NCBI GenBank assembly: GCA_001642005.1
Contig: LWCA01000456.1
Location: forward strand, 1-26,905
Direction of reading: 5' to 3'
Source: Intoshia linei
Lineage: Eukaryota; Orthonectida; Rhopaluridae
DNA length: 26,905 nt
Made by a program: the position numbers and the translations under genes. This document shows, in pieces, positions 1-11,600 of the stretch (positions are counted from its first letter, which is position 1; every line of letters begins with the position of its first letter). The notes below the pieces were generated by a model, which worked only from the letters and a program-made list of their open reading frames with translations, made no database searches and was not told the DNA's origin.

Positions 1-280
1 TATAATATACTAATTAATTTAATTTTTCATATTTAATTAACTTTGTTTCAATTTCATACGTGTTTTTATAAATGTAATGTTGTGTGATCATATGGTCACA
101 CTAGGAGTATATCGGTTAATATAATAAATTTATCAACAAAAGTTAATATATAATAATAAAAACAACAATTAAATAGTAATAATAATAATAACAATTAAGA
201 TGGAATAATTTACTTTAAAGTAAAAAGTAATGTGATATGATGGTTCCACCTGAAACAAGTTTGGGCACTACTCTTTGAAG

Positions 281-386
281 GATTGATAATAGTGAATAGT
301 AGGATTTTTAAGTTAGATTTTCAACGTGAATGGGATTGATAATAGTGAATAGTAGAATTTTTAAGTTAGATTTTCAACGTGAATTT
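281..386. repeat. Two-copy 53-bp tandem duplication
   Basis: GATTGATAATAGTGAATAGT, then ATTTTTAAGTTAGATTTTC and AACGTGAAT, occurs at 281-333 and again at 334-386 with about one indel and one or two substitutions. Confidence 0.85.
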
Positions 387-403
387 TTTGATATAATAAA
401 AAT

Positions 404-457
404 AGCCCTCGGTAGAGCTAGGTGCTGTTTGTACGTAGTACATAAGAGTCAACCTAG
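404..457 (+). mobile_element. Helitron-like 3' end, second copy
   Basis: Matches the 3' end of the 23697-24804 element: CCCTCGGTAGAGCTAGGTG, then TGTTTGTACGTAGTACATAA with a hairpin (TGTAC-GTA-GTACA), ending CCTAG followed by T at 458. Roughly 70 percent identical by eye over about 60 bases. I could not place its 5' end; the 53-bp direct duplication at 281-386 may belong to it. Confidence 0.55.
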
Positions 458-713
458 TATTATATAATATGTTTGTACTGTATTCATAAATTACTTGAAA
501 CGACTGTTTACTTCAATTTGACGGCCATTAAATTCAATAAAAGTGACATTTGACAATTTTTTTTTAAATTTGGATGTATTGTAGTTTGGTATGGTAATTA
601 ATTTCCCCAATAATCCTTCATATGTTTCACAGCAATTCTAATATATATTACAATATTATTATATGTATAATATATACATTGCATATGCTATTCCATAAAA
701 TTTCTACTGTACA

Positions 714-1390
714 GTGTACACTAAAGTGTCTCAAAAAAAATGAAAAATTATATTTTTGAACATCCTTAGGTATAATAGTGATCAAGTATATAAAAATAAT
801 ATTTCCAAAATATTAATGCATTTTAACATATATTGAAGATAGCCTGACCATTCAAAGTTTTCTATATATATACTATATACAAAATTAAAATGGAACTTTA
901 TTTTAATGGAAATTAGCGTTTGAGCTTTTCAATGTGGTACCGACTTCATAATAATATTCTCCGTGTTTAGTTATACTGTTTATTTTTTAAAATTTGTTTT
1001 TAGCTCAATTTTTTTGGATTTTATTTTTTTTTTGAATACAATTTAAAAATGTAAATAGCCAGAATTTGAGAAACTAAATAGTTAATAAAATCCAAACAAA
1101 TTGAGCTAGAAACAAATTTTAAAAAATAAACAGTATAACTAAACATGGAGAACAATATTATGAAGTCGGTGCCACATTTAAAAGCTTAAACGCCAATTTC
1201 TATTAAAATAAAGTTCCGTTTTAATTTTGTAATATATAGTATATATAAAGAAAACTTTAAATGGTCAGGCTAACTTCACCGTTAGGAGTTGGCCAAAACT
1301 ATTTTACAATAGTTATCATTTTAGTAAATCTATAATTTTAAGCCCTAAGGATATTTTTTCTAAATACCCATGAGACACTTTAGTGTACAC
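714..1390. mobile_element. Long inverted-repeat (fold-back type) element, about 677 bp
   Basis: Terminal inverted repeats are a perfect 20-mer GTGTACACTAAAGTGTCTCA (714-733; its complement at 1371-1390). Long inner arms at about 836-1024 and 1085-1275 pair with each other: for example TATACTGTTTATTTTTTAAA on the left with its complement around 1115-1135, and GCCTGACCAT near 843 with ATGGTCAGGC near 1261. The loop is about 60 bases. No open frame and no clear target duplication, so the family is unassigned. It lies downstream of the last visible dynein exon, presumably in intron 38. Confidence 0.8.
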
Positions 1391-1650
1391 GTACTAACTG
1401 ATGAAAATTTCAATATATGTCACGCTAATAGCATTTTATTTTATTAGAATCCAAAAATCTTGACCTGAAAAGTCCGTTTCCGAAAAGTTACACTGGATTC
1501 AGCTGTTTAATGATTACGTGAATATAATATAATTAAACCGTATAATTTTTTAGTTGCATTTGTATCTTAAAAATTAGCATACAAACATTTTAAAATGTAC
1601 ATTAGAAAATTGTGATTTTATTAATATAATTTTAATATTCAATATTTTAC

Positions 1651-2684
1651 CATGATTAATACAGTTTCGCCCAATAAACACGCTTTTTCCAAGATCATAT
1701 CAGTAATTTCGTTATAATCGATTAGATAAACTTTACTATATTGATTTTTGATCCACCTAATTACAATCTATTTAAAAAATTTGATAATAACAATAATATT
1801 AAGCCATATATTAAGTATGTATGTTGTATTTAATATGTAGTGATTTAATATTTTCTTATCGGATGAGACAATATTTAGATATGACTGAAATATAAAAATT
1901 GTCGTGAACAGGTTTGTTTGATGTAACATTGTATGGTTCAGTAAAAAATAGAATGATTAATAATTATATTTGAAAATCAAACGAGTTCGAGAATTTAAAA
2001 AAATATATACTCTGATACGGATTTTAAAATCATCAATAATATCATCAATTTAAATTTAAAAAAATATATCTTCAGGGTCAAAACCCCAAATTACCATTTT
2101 TTTTAATGAAAACAGCCCTAGAATTTAAAAAAATTTAAAGGTGGTACAGTTGTATCCTGTTAACACACACAAAAAACTTCATTCTGAAAACCTATAGGTT
2201 TGAGTGGTGTAGATTTTGCGCTGGCAATTATGATATGTATTCTCCCGTAAATGTTATTTATCAATAACAAATTATTTAATAGTAAATAAAATTTACTTGA
2301 TGGAAATATAATGAGGGTCGATCAATAATGGGACTTTGTGAGATAAATCCATAATAATACCATTTTCGATAGATTCTTCGTCATTTGATAACCCATTATG
2401 CACCCATCCATTTATCTAATATAATAAAAAATCTTTACATTAATAATATATACTGTTTGTTGGTTAATCATACTTTTTATAAAATTATAATTATATCTAC
2501 AAGGTATATATGATTTTTTTTCCGATTTTCCAATTACGGTCATTTGCCATTTTTGTAAAGTATTTAACCGATCATCATGATCAAAACAACCCAAATATGT
2601 TATATACCCACTTGATAATAATATATCCCCCACGATAGTGCTCAATTCTTTTTCATAAGTATCCAGGTTTCGAATCCATAATTC
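1651..2684 (-). CDS. Dynein heavy chain exons 36-38 (AAA5 start; gene continues off the left edge)
   Basis: Exon 36 (2684-2454) contains STIVGDILLSSGYITYLGCF, the AAA5 GD-LL-S--I-YLG-F signature. I end it at ACA/GTATAT (38-nt intron), because the earlier GTATGA donor leads to a stop. Exon 37 (2415-2297) has INGWVHNGLSNDEESIENGI and VPLLIDPHYI, matching the conserved W-I-GLP-D--SIENGI and PLMIDPQ motifs. Exon 38 (1756-1651) is WIKNQYSKVYLIDYN to GETVLIM, matching the family KWIKN-E and G-PVLLEN region. The next exon should encode an NVGEELDP-like segment. I did not find it in 1-1650, so it probably lies beyond the window. Confidence 0.92.
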
Positions 2685-5600
2685 CTAATAATGTACATGT
2701 ATACATAAAAATAAATTACCTTTTCGTTGGATAGAGAAAATAATATTTTTTGTGCTCTGCTGATTTTCATTTCGATGTTATTTTTTTCTTGATTCAAGTT
2801 TTTTTTGTCTTCAAAAGACTGTTGATATGCAGCATTTATAAGTTTTAATTTAACGTCAATCTAAAATTTAAGCTAATTATCTTTAATTAATCATTTATAC
2901 TGATTTTTTAAGACAATTATGCTTTTCATATATATCGTTTTGTTTTAATAGAATTTCTTCTGTTTCTTTAATTAAACGCTCTTTTGGTATCCTATCCTAT
3001 TTAAAAGACATAATAACGATATTAATGTACACATTACCTTTTTAACTTCGTAGTTATTTTCAATAGCTAATACCCATTCACACAAATATTTGCATATATT
3101 CGATACAGAACCTACATCCTTAATATTAAATTTAGGATTTCTCGTATATTTCTTTAATTTATTTATCATTTTTTTATTTATATTAGATTTGTTGTATTTC
3201 TTTATTTTTTCCATAAATTTATTATCAGATAATATAGATTTTACAGATAACCAATTTTCAGCTTTATTAAATAATATCGATATTGAAAACATAACTTCTT
3301 TAACTATATAAAACGAACATATAAATTTTTTTAATCTAACATTTAATCAAATTTAAAATATACAATATTAACTATAACATACTTACTATATTATTATAAA
3401 TACAATATTAATAAAAAATTCAAAATTTATATTATTTTTATATATATTAAATAATATATTAATACAAAAAATATTATTACCAATATGTGGAGGATTTCTA
3501 TATGCTCTAATAAATAAATAATATTATATCAAAATATAAATAAATTTTATTAATAACACAGTCCAACAAAATGACAACTTTTTTGAATGCAAGAGTAAAA
3601 TTTACATTTGCACTTGGAAGAGATTTTTATTATGAACAAGATGGTATAATCAGTTTTTCTGCATCAGGTTTAATTTTTTTTAAAATACGATTAAATTTAG
3701 AAAAAGTGCCTAAAATGGGCATATTTGAAGGTCAATAGAAATGTAAAATACAGTAGATTTATGGATTATTATATATGATTGGACATGGAAAAATCTTTGC
3801 GCTTCAACTTATAAAATTATTAACAGAATTGAATACTATTGAACGAAATAAAACGGAATATATAAAAAATATAATTATAATATACACTAAGCAAATAAAT
3901 GTTAGATCAGTGGTTTTCAACCTTTTTGTGTTCGACCCCCTTATAAACATAAAAAATTTTCGCGACTAAAAAATTTTCTATATACTCCAAACATCATATT
4001 AGTTCACATTAATGAAAATGAAAATATTAAAAAATCATATCCAGTTTTATTTATATTTTATACTGTGGTCACTGAGCACTACTCAGTACAATGTATTATT
4101 ATAATAACTAAATTTATTTTTTTCATGTGAAATTTGAGGTTCCATTTTTGATACAATTATTGATATTCTTGGCAGTGTATGCGATAAGGCGAGCCTCATA
4201 TCATCATTAACATTCAATCTGTTTATTGACTTTGTTTTTATATGAATAAGCGTATAAAATTCTGCTTCACACAGACAAGTTGACGGTAAAAATAGTAGCA
4301 ATATCAAAGCAATCGTAAATACATTTAGATATAAATCACTCATATATTATGTGATATGATATCACATTATTAAGTAGTTAGTGATTTTTTATAGAAAATA
4401 TTACGTGCAGTGGAATCATTTATTAAATCTTTTCATACTGTATTTTATCGGGAATATATGTAGTTTATATATTGAGTGAAGAAAAACATTTAAAATTGTA
4501 ATACAGAATGTAAAAATATTTCCTTAACATTATTACTGTCAAAATTCTATATTAAAATAAAAAAAATGTATTCATAAAATTTTCAAATTTTCACGACCCC
4601 CCGGTTGAAGACCATATGTTAGATCATTCTACATGTATAAATATATAAATTAGTTTTTCATATTGAATCTTATATTGTATTTTTAATTTAGAAATACCTC
4701 AGAAAGGCTGTAATTACTAATTATAGAAAATATTTGAGTAATCGTGTCATCTCGTTTAATCTTGTTTCTAATTGTGTTTAAGATGGCTTAGAAAACCTCC
4801 TATTTTAGATATTTTTGCAACTTTAACCTCAATTAAAAAAAATCTGGACGTGATTGAAAAATAATATTGGTATTACGTTGGCCAGTTCATTGAGACGAAA
4901 AAGATAATGTATTCATCATCCTTGATTTTTTATGGTGTTGAACTGTGTAATTAATGTGTAGTAATAAAAATGCTATATATAACTTACTTTAATTCAGATA
5001 AATTGATTTTATTAATTTTTTTCAAATTTTTCATTGCAATATCTAATTTTGGTTGAGCAGAATCCAGTTCAGATTTGTAACACTAATATAACATGTTATA
5101 AATACATACACCCTCAAACGGTGTAATTTCTATTAGCGATATATAATAGTATCAGACCAGGTTACTAAAAATAAAATGGGCACTACTAAACCAACAATAC
5201 AAACCCCTGGTATAAAATATGGGAATATATTTTTCCAAAATTATAAATCCTAAAAATTTTAGATTTGGACAAAATATATTCGAATTGTTAAAAAAACTAA
5301 ATAAAATGCCCGGGAAATAGGCGATAAAACATAAAATATAACTTATATGGGGTTTTCTGCAATTTTCTACACTACATTTGGCATTTTTTAAAATTGGCAA
5401 AAACCGTTTACACGTCACTTTAAATTGTACATTTGACCATTTTAAAGATACAGAAACAGGTGATTATCTAAATCAGTGGCACAAAAATTTTTGAAATGGG
5501 GGCCGGAATTAATAAAAAAATCTGCGGGCCAGATGGAAGCTATACATGACGATATTTTAAATTACAATTTAAATTTTAAGTTAATGAATAAATAAATTTC

Positions 5601-8600
5601 TCATGATCTAAAAATTACGAGTTGATAGTATATAGAATGGTATAGTATATTGATAGTATATATTTAAAATCTAAGTCGATGATATACATAAATTGTGTGA
5701 TAATTTGTAAGATATCACTCGTGTATTTTATAATATATTTGTAATTCGCGGGCCTGATAAAATTCAATTGCGGGCCGTAGTTTCGTGGCCACTGATCTAA
5801 ATGAACGGAAAAATAAGAAAAACATTGATTTAAAAGATAGCCCTAGTTAATTTAATTAGTATAATTTAATAAACAGAATAATCCATCTTATTAATTAACC
5901 ACGCCAATAGTGACATACTTTATATTAAATGTACTTTTTTGTTAATAATTATGTCATTATTTTATTACATATTAATTACATTTATTTGTTCTTGAATTTC
6001 AGATATTTTGGATTTCATTATCGATTGTTTGTTATTGATAATATTTAATACTTTTTTTATATCATTTTTTTGAGTGTTTAAGTTATTTATCAAGTTATCA
6101 GTTTCCTAAAAATTAATGAGTAATATATAATACACCTTACAATAGCTTTCAATTTAATTTTGGGACCAACATCCACTAGATCGTATTGCATTTTGTTAAT
6201 ATATTTATTTGATTCATTGAGTGATTTTAAACATTTCCTTAATGTTGTTATTTCATATAAATATCTTTTAGCATTATAATTAAAATTTTTACAAAACATT
6301 TCTATAAAATAAGCAATGCTAAAAAAACTTTTATCAAATTTATTTTTTTCTTTCAATTTTTTCATTGCAATTTGATGCATACTGTAAAAACAATTTACAA
6401 TTTTATAACGGTAGTTCTAAAAAAATTTATATAATGTTACATTTTGTTTACCAAAATGTATTTAGTTAAATCAGAATCAATATATTCATTCAAATAATGA
6501 ATTGAAATATTTTCAATTGTCTGACTTGTTAAATCTTTAAAATGTATTATTGTTAACTTGCTCAATATGGTTGCATCGAAAAATACTGTCATGTTACTTT
6601 TTATCGAAAAATCATTGATAATTAAGACTATACATAAATTTAATTTCAGTCTCTAAATAGATTTAATTAGCATATAGGTAGTAATATAATTAACAATATT
6701 ATACCATGTTCAAGTATTTAAAAATTTCATCATCATTTAAATGAAGATCTAATTTACTTGCGTATTCTTTTGTTAGTAAATACAGATTACTTTGTTTTTC
6801 TTGATCATAAAAATTTTCTATTTCTATACCATTCAAAATTGATAATATATCACTTAAAATAGCATCCTATAAAATATATATTTAAAAAATACCATGTTAG
6901 TAACATTTATTATGTCGTTATCAGTAATAACTAACACTTTTTTTTTATCTTGAAATACTACATTCTTTACAAGATTTTCAAAGTCATGTTTGAAATTTTC
7001 GTATGAATATGATGAAGAAAATGGCAATATTTCTTGTTGAATTCCACTTAGAGTTAAACAAAATTCAAGAGATCTGCGTTTACCAGTAGATTGACAACCA
7101 AACTAAAAATAATTCAAGTACAGTACGTTTGTTTGTTCACAAAACATTAAATTAATCTTAAAACCACTATAAGTGATATTTAACTAAAAGGTTATCCATA
7201 ATTTTATATTTATTTAAATTTAAACAATTCATATGTAAAAATTTACTATGCAGCTTTTGAACAATTTTTTGCAATCAAGAGATAATTTACTCACTGTGAA
7301 AACCTTCATACATAATATATACATTTTAAAATTTACATATTCCATCATTACTGATAAATTAATGTAGGGATAGTAAGTAAAAACAGTATTATAAGCTCAA
7401 ATCGAATCCAAGTTAAGAATTCATCAGATATAATAATACCCATATACAATGTATATATTATAGATCAGCGGTTCTCAACCTTTTTCAGGCCATGGCCTAA
7501 AAACGTTTTGCCTAAAATTCCATGGGCCACCTTAAAAAATCTACTTTTATTTACAGTAAAATTCTTTATTTATTTACATTTATACTAGTTAGTGACTGCC
7601 TTGGCATTGGTGTTTGTTGCACAATGCATCGTAATCAATTTCTATTAGTTTATTCAATCTTAATCGTATTATTCCTCGGTTGTTCACATCAAATTTTGAC
7701 CTCTTCTTACTAAAAATATCGACCACTGCTGAAAATCCAGCTTCTACAAGCCATGTTGTAGGAAAAGCAATAATGCTTGGTTGAACATTATCAAACACAA
7801 TTGGATTTAATTCTTGAATTCCACTAAATCCAAATACACCTTCCTTTTCTATTCGTCTTACTAATTTCAAATTTTCTTTTAAGTCCAAGAGTTTTTCTGT
7901 TAGTTAAGGACTGGTTTCATCATCTGGTTCAAATTTTAGAAGATCTGTAAACCAGACTGGATGCTTCATTTCCAGTATATCTTGGTTAGGGGTGTAAGTT
8001 TTATGCAATTTTTTTCGAAAATGCAAAAGTACACGCACACACGTTAAGGAGCCGGTTGAGTAGTACACAATTAAAAAAACGTTGGAGCTGAGCACTTCAA
8101 AATTTGAATAATTAAACATTATCATATTTCATATAGTAAATTTTAGTTATAATTAATTGTTATGACTTTATGACAATTAATTTTCGTGAAATGAGTTAAA
8201 TTGAAGTTTTTCAACAGAATCTAAATAATTATCAAATCAGCATTTATGCTTCGCTACAATGTAAGATTATGCATTTTTTGAAACTAATAATAAAAGAATT
8301 AATCAATGGTAACCCATTGGAAATTAATTTTTCATATAACAGCAATTTTATGGCTTAATACACCAAGTTTTTTTTAATGTTAAAAATTTTCTGTGGCCCA
8401 CAAGTGGGCCACATGGCCCATGTTGAGAACCACTGTTATAGATGTATGTATGATATACATTGTATATCAATGTTGACAAGATTTTAATATGATATAACAA
8501 AAAATATGAAAAATATTATTTATTATGCCAAATAAAGGGTTGATTCAATACATTAGGATTCACTATTGATATTTACCATGCATTTCATAGCATTAATATT

Positions 8601-11600
8601 TAATTTAAAATTTAATTCAATTTCTCACCAAAATATCATACATCTTAAAAATATTTTGTGAATTGATTGAGACTGATACAATTTGGTTTTTTAAGAGATA
8701 AATAGTTTTGTCTAGAAAATTACTATTTTTACCGACTCACTATGCAATTTAATATTAAATTTTTTGTGCATAAAATAAATCATTGATCACATTTTCCTAT
8801 ATTTTTTTCTCAAAATACCCATATATGCAAAAACCAAAAATACCAATTTTAATTTTTGAACTACGATTAATAAATAAATTAATAAAATGAAAAGGTACCA
8901 TCAATAAATTGCTTATTCCAGTTCCAATTGTACGTAAAATTTTGCATATATTCCTGGTAAAATCATCATATACATTAACATTGGAAACCTTCATAATGTA
9001 TTATTTATATACTTTTTAAATTTACCGTCGAATTGGATAATAAATATTTTGTGATGGCATTATTGACCGTAAATACATCTGATAAAGTATAATTAATTTT
9101 CTTAATACCAATTTCTTTTATTTCGTTGTGTTCATTTAATAAATTTATACAAACAATATTATTTAATTTTGATTTTTCAGGTGATATCTATTTTATAAAA
9201 ATTATCATCAAATTTCATATTTACCAAAAAATGTTTTTTTATAACAATGCCCATTTCATTTTCATATTTTTCTACATCTTCTTTCGATACAATCCTGTCC
9301 CTGAAGCATCTATTTGATTCATGCATCCATAATTGAATCCAATTATTTCTATCGTTAATGCAGTTTGGAACTATCATTCGTATTCCATAAAATAACTATA
9401 ATTTATATACTATTACTTTAATTACATTTAAATACACACATTATTATTAAAAATTAAAACTACCTTATATAAATCATGTAAATTAAAAATATGGTATGGT
9501 TTTTGTGCATTATAAGGAAATGTTTTCTTAATTCTGTTATATAAATCAGTTGAAGCAGTAATTGTAGAAAATATAGAATTTGCCACATCGTTGCAAAACG
9601 AATAAAATTGAAAAAAGATATCCATATTGTATTTAAATATTAATTCAATTGAAGAAGAAGATGGTTCATTATAAGAAATACAGTAAAATCTATTTTGTAA
9701 ACGATTGTTATAATTGTTAGAGGTGTATTTATCTGTACAAATAGAAGATATTAATCTGTAATTTTTGATGGTCTAATTCTTAAATTATTAATGTATACTT
9801 TTGTTGTTATATTAACCTTGTACATCCCTTTTTCATATATTTGATGTGAATCGATAAATTCTCGTAACGATTCATAAATATTTTTATGTTGAGTTTCAAC
9901 AACATTTGACATGCTCATGTCTGACAAATAATACAAAATCTAAAAAAGATACGTTTTAATGCACAACAATATAAATAATAACATTCAAATTTCATAATAA
10001 TAATAATAACATTCAAAGGAATCTTTAAAATCGTTAAAAATTTCCAGAATAAAATGTTCCCTTAAAGGCCTACAAAATTTTATTACTAAAATGAATATCA
10101 AAATATTTTAAAAATTGTAGAAAAAAATGTTCCCTTAAAAAAACTCACATAAACATTTGTCAAAAAATGAATAATTAATTATCGAAATCGATGATTATAT
10201 TTAAATATTTAAAAAATAATTTTATTATTTTGTATTTTTATTGTTGCATTTTAATCTTTAAACATTTTCGAATATCAATGTTTTTTCCTAATCAAAATTA
10301 AAGGTGAGCTCAAATTTTTATGTATTTAACAGATGAATATTAAGAAACACGACTCTAGAGAATGACACCATTTTAATTATACCTTTTTATTTGATGGAGC
10401 CGTATAAACATTTCTCTTGCTACGAATCAATTTATTAAAAAAATCTAATCTAAATTTTTCCAAAGTCGTGTAATTGTTGATATGTTGATTAGATAACATT
10501 AAATTATCTTGAGAATAAAAGTCATCTAAATACCAATTTAATTTTATAATATGTATTTGTAAGTACAATTTAATTTGTGTAAATTTATTCTTTTTATTAA
10601 TGTATTAATCAAATGAGATTTTCCTGTACCACTTGTACCTAAATTTGTATGTCTTGAATATTACATTTTGTGTTAATATATACAATTTATATTTTATGTA
10701 CAATTAAAATAACCAGATAATAAAATGGGAACATTTTCATTGATAGCCAGCATCATAAAAGATACCGATCTTTCTAATTCCAAGGTATTTACTGTAAAAT
10801 TTGTATATGCAGATTTCCAATTTTTAGCTTTTTCATCAATTGCATCGAATAAAATTTTATTCGATTTGACAACTTTATCATCAAAACTTTTTATTTTTCC
10901 ATCGCATTTATCAATGAAATAATTGTATAAATTCACGTCTTGTGGAAGAACAACACCTACATTAAAATTTTCATAAAATTCAATAATATCATCATAATAA
11001 TTAATAATAATATAAATTTAGTAATTATAATTATTTTAATTATATTGTTAATTCATTTACTTTTATATACATAATTTAAAGTTTATATACTTTATAGAAT
11101 TATAATTAATTAATGATACAAAAATTATGAGTCAATCCGGTACAATTCACAGGGTAAATTATTATAAGGCTTGTATTTATCGCGTCAGTATTTTAAATAT
11201 TAAAATGTCAGTATTTTAGATGCTTTGTCAGTAAAAATATTAAATTGTCAGTGTTTTAGGTGCCAGTTGACAAGGTGTCAGTATTTAAATTGAATATTCT
11301 GTATAAAATGAAACTGACAAAAAATGCTTTTGTAAAATATTCTATTTGTTCTCATAAAAAAATATTCTCTGGTGTGAACACTATAGAATATTTCTGATTG
11401 TTTTGTAATATAGTTTGTAGGTATAATATGGTATCTTCACATTTCAGTTTTAACTTGGTTCTGTAGTGGATGATATATTATTTCAAAAACTAGATTTTAA
11501 ATTTTTATACTGACACCTTGTCAACTCCAAAATCATCAAACTTACAATTCAATTTTTTTACTGAAAAAATATTTTATAAAATGTGTTTATTTCTATATAC

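Larger units (their letters stand above)
1..1650. other. Intron 38 of the dynein gene (presumed)
   Basis: Beyond exon 38 I find no further dynein exon. The stretch holds the tandem duplication, the Helitron-like 3' end, the 714-1390 inverted-repeat element, and otherwise AT-rich sequence without a supported gene. Confidence 0.6.

Noticed and set aside
5152-5418. Minus-strand 88-codon frame in intron 30
   Set aside because: Low-complexity Phe/Ile/Cys-rich translation, no dynein motif, no phase-compatible splice sites, and exons 30 and 31 join well without it.
6867-6892. A 26-nt intron after exon 26
   Set aside because: Too short, and the upstream GTTACT donor (38-nt intron, same phase) gives a better fit to the AAA4 family spacing.
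7522-7713. Plus-strand 63-codon frame
   Set aside because: Antisense to the hAT transposase C-terminal fragment, which is clearly the real remnant.
10725-10922. Plus-strand 65-codon frame
   Set aside because: Antisense shadow of dynein exon 18, which has family motifs and fitting splice phases.
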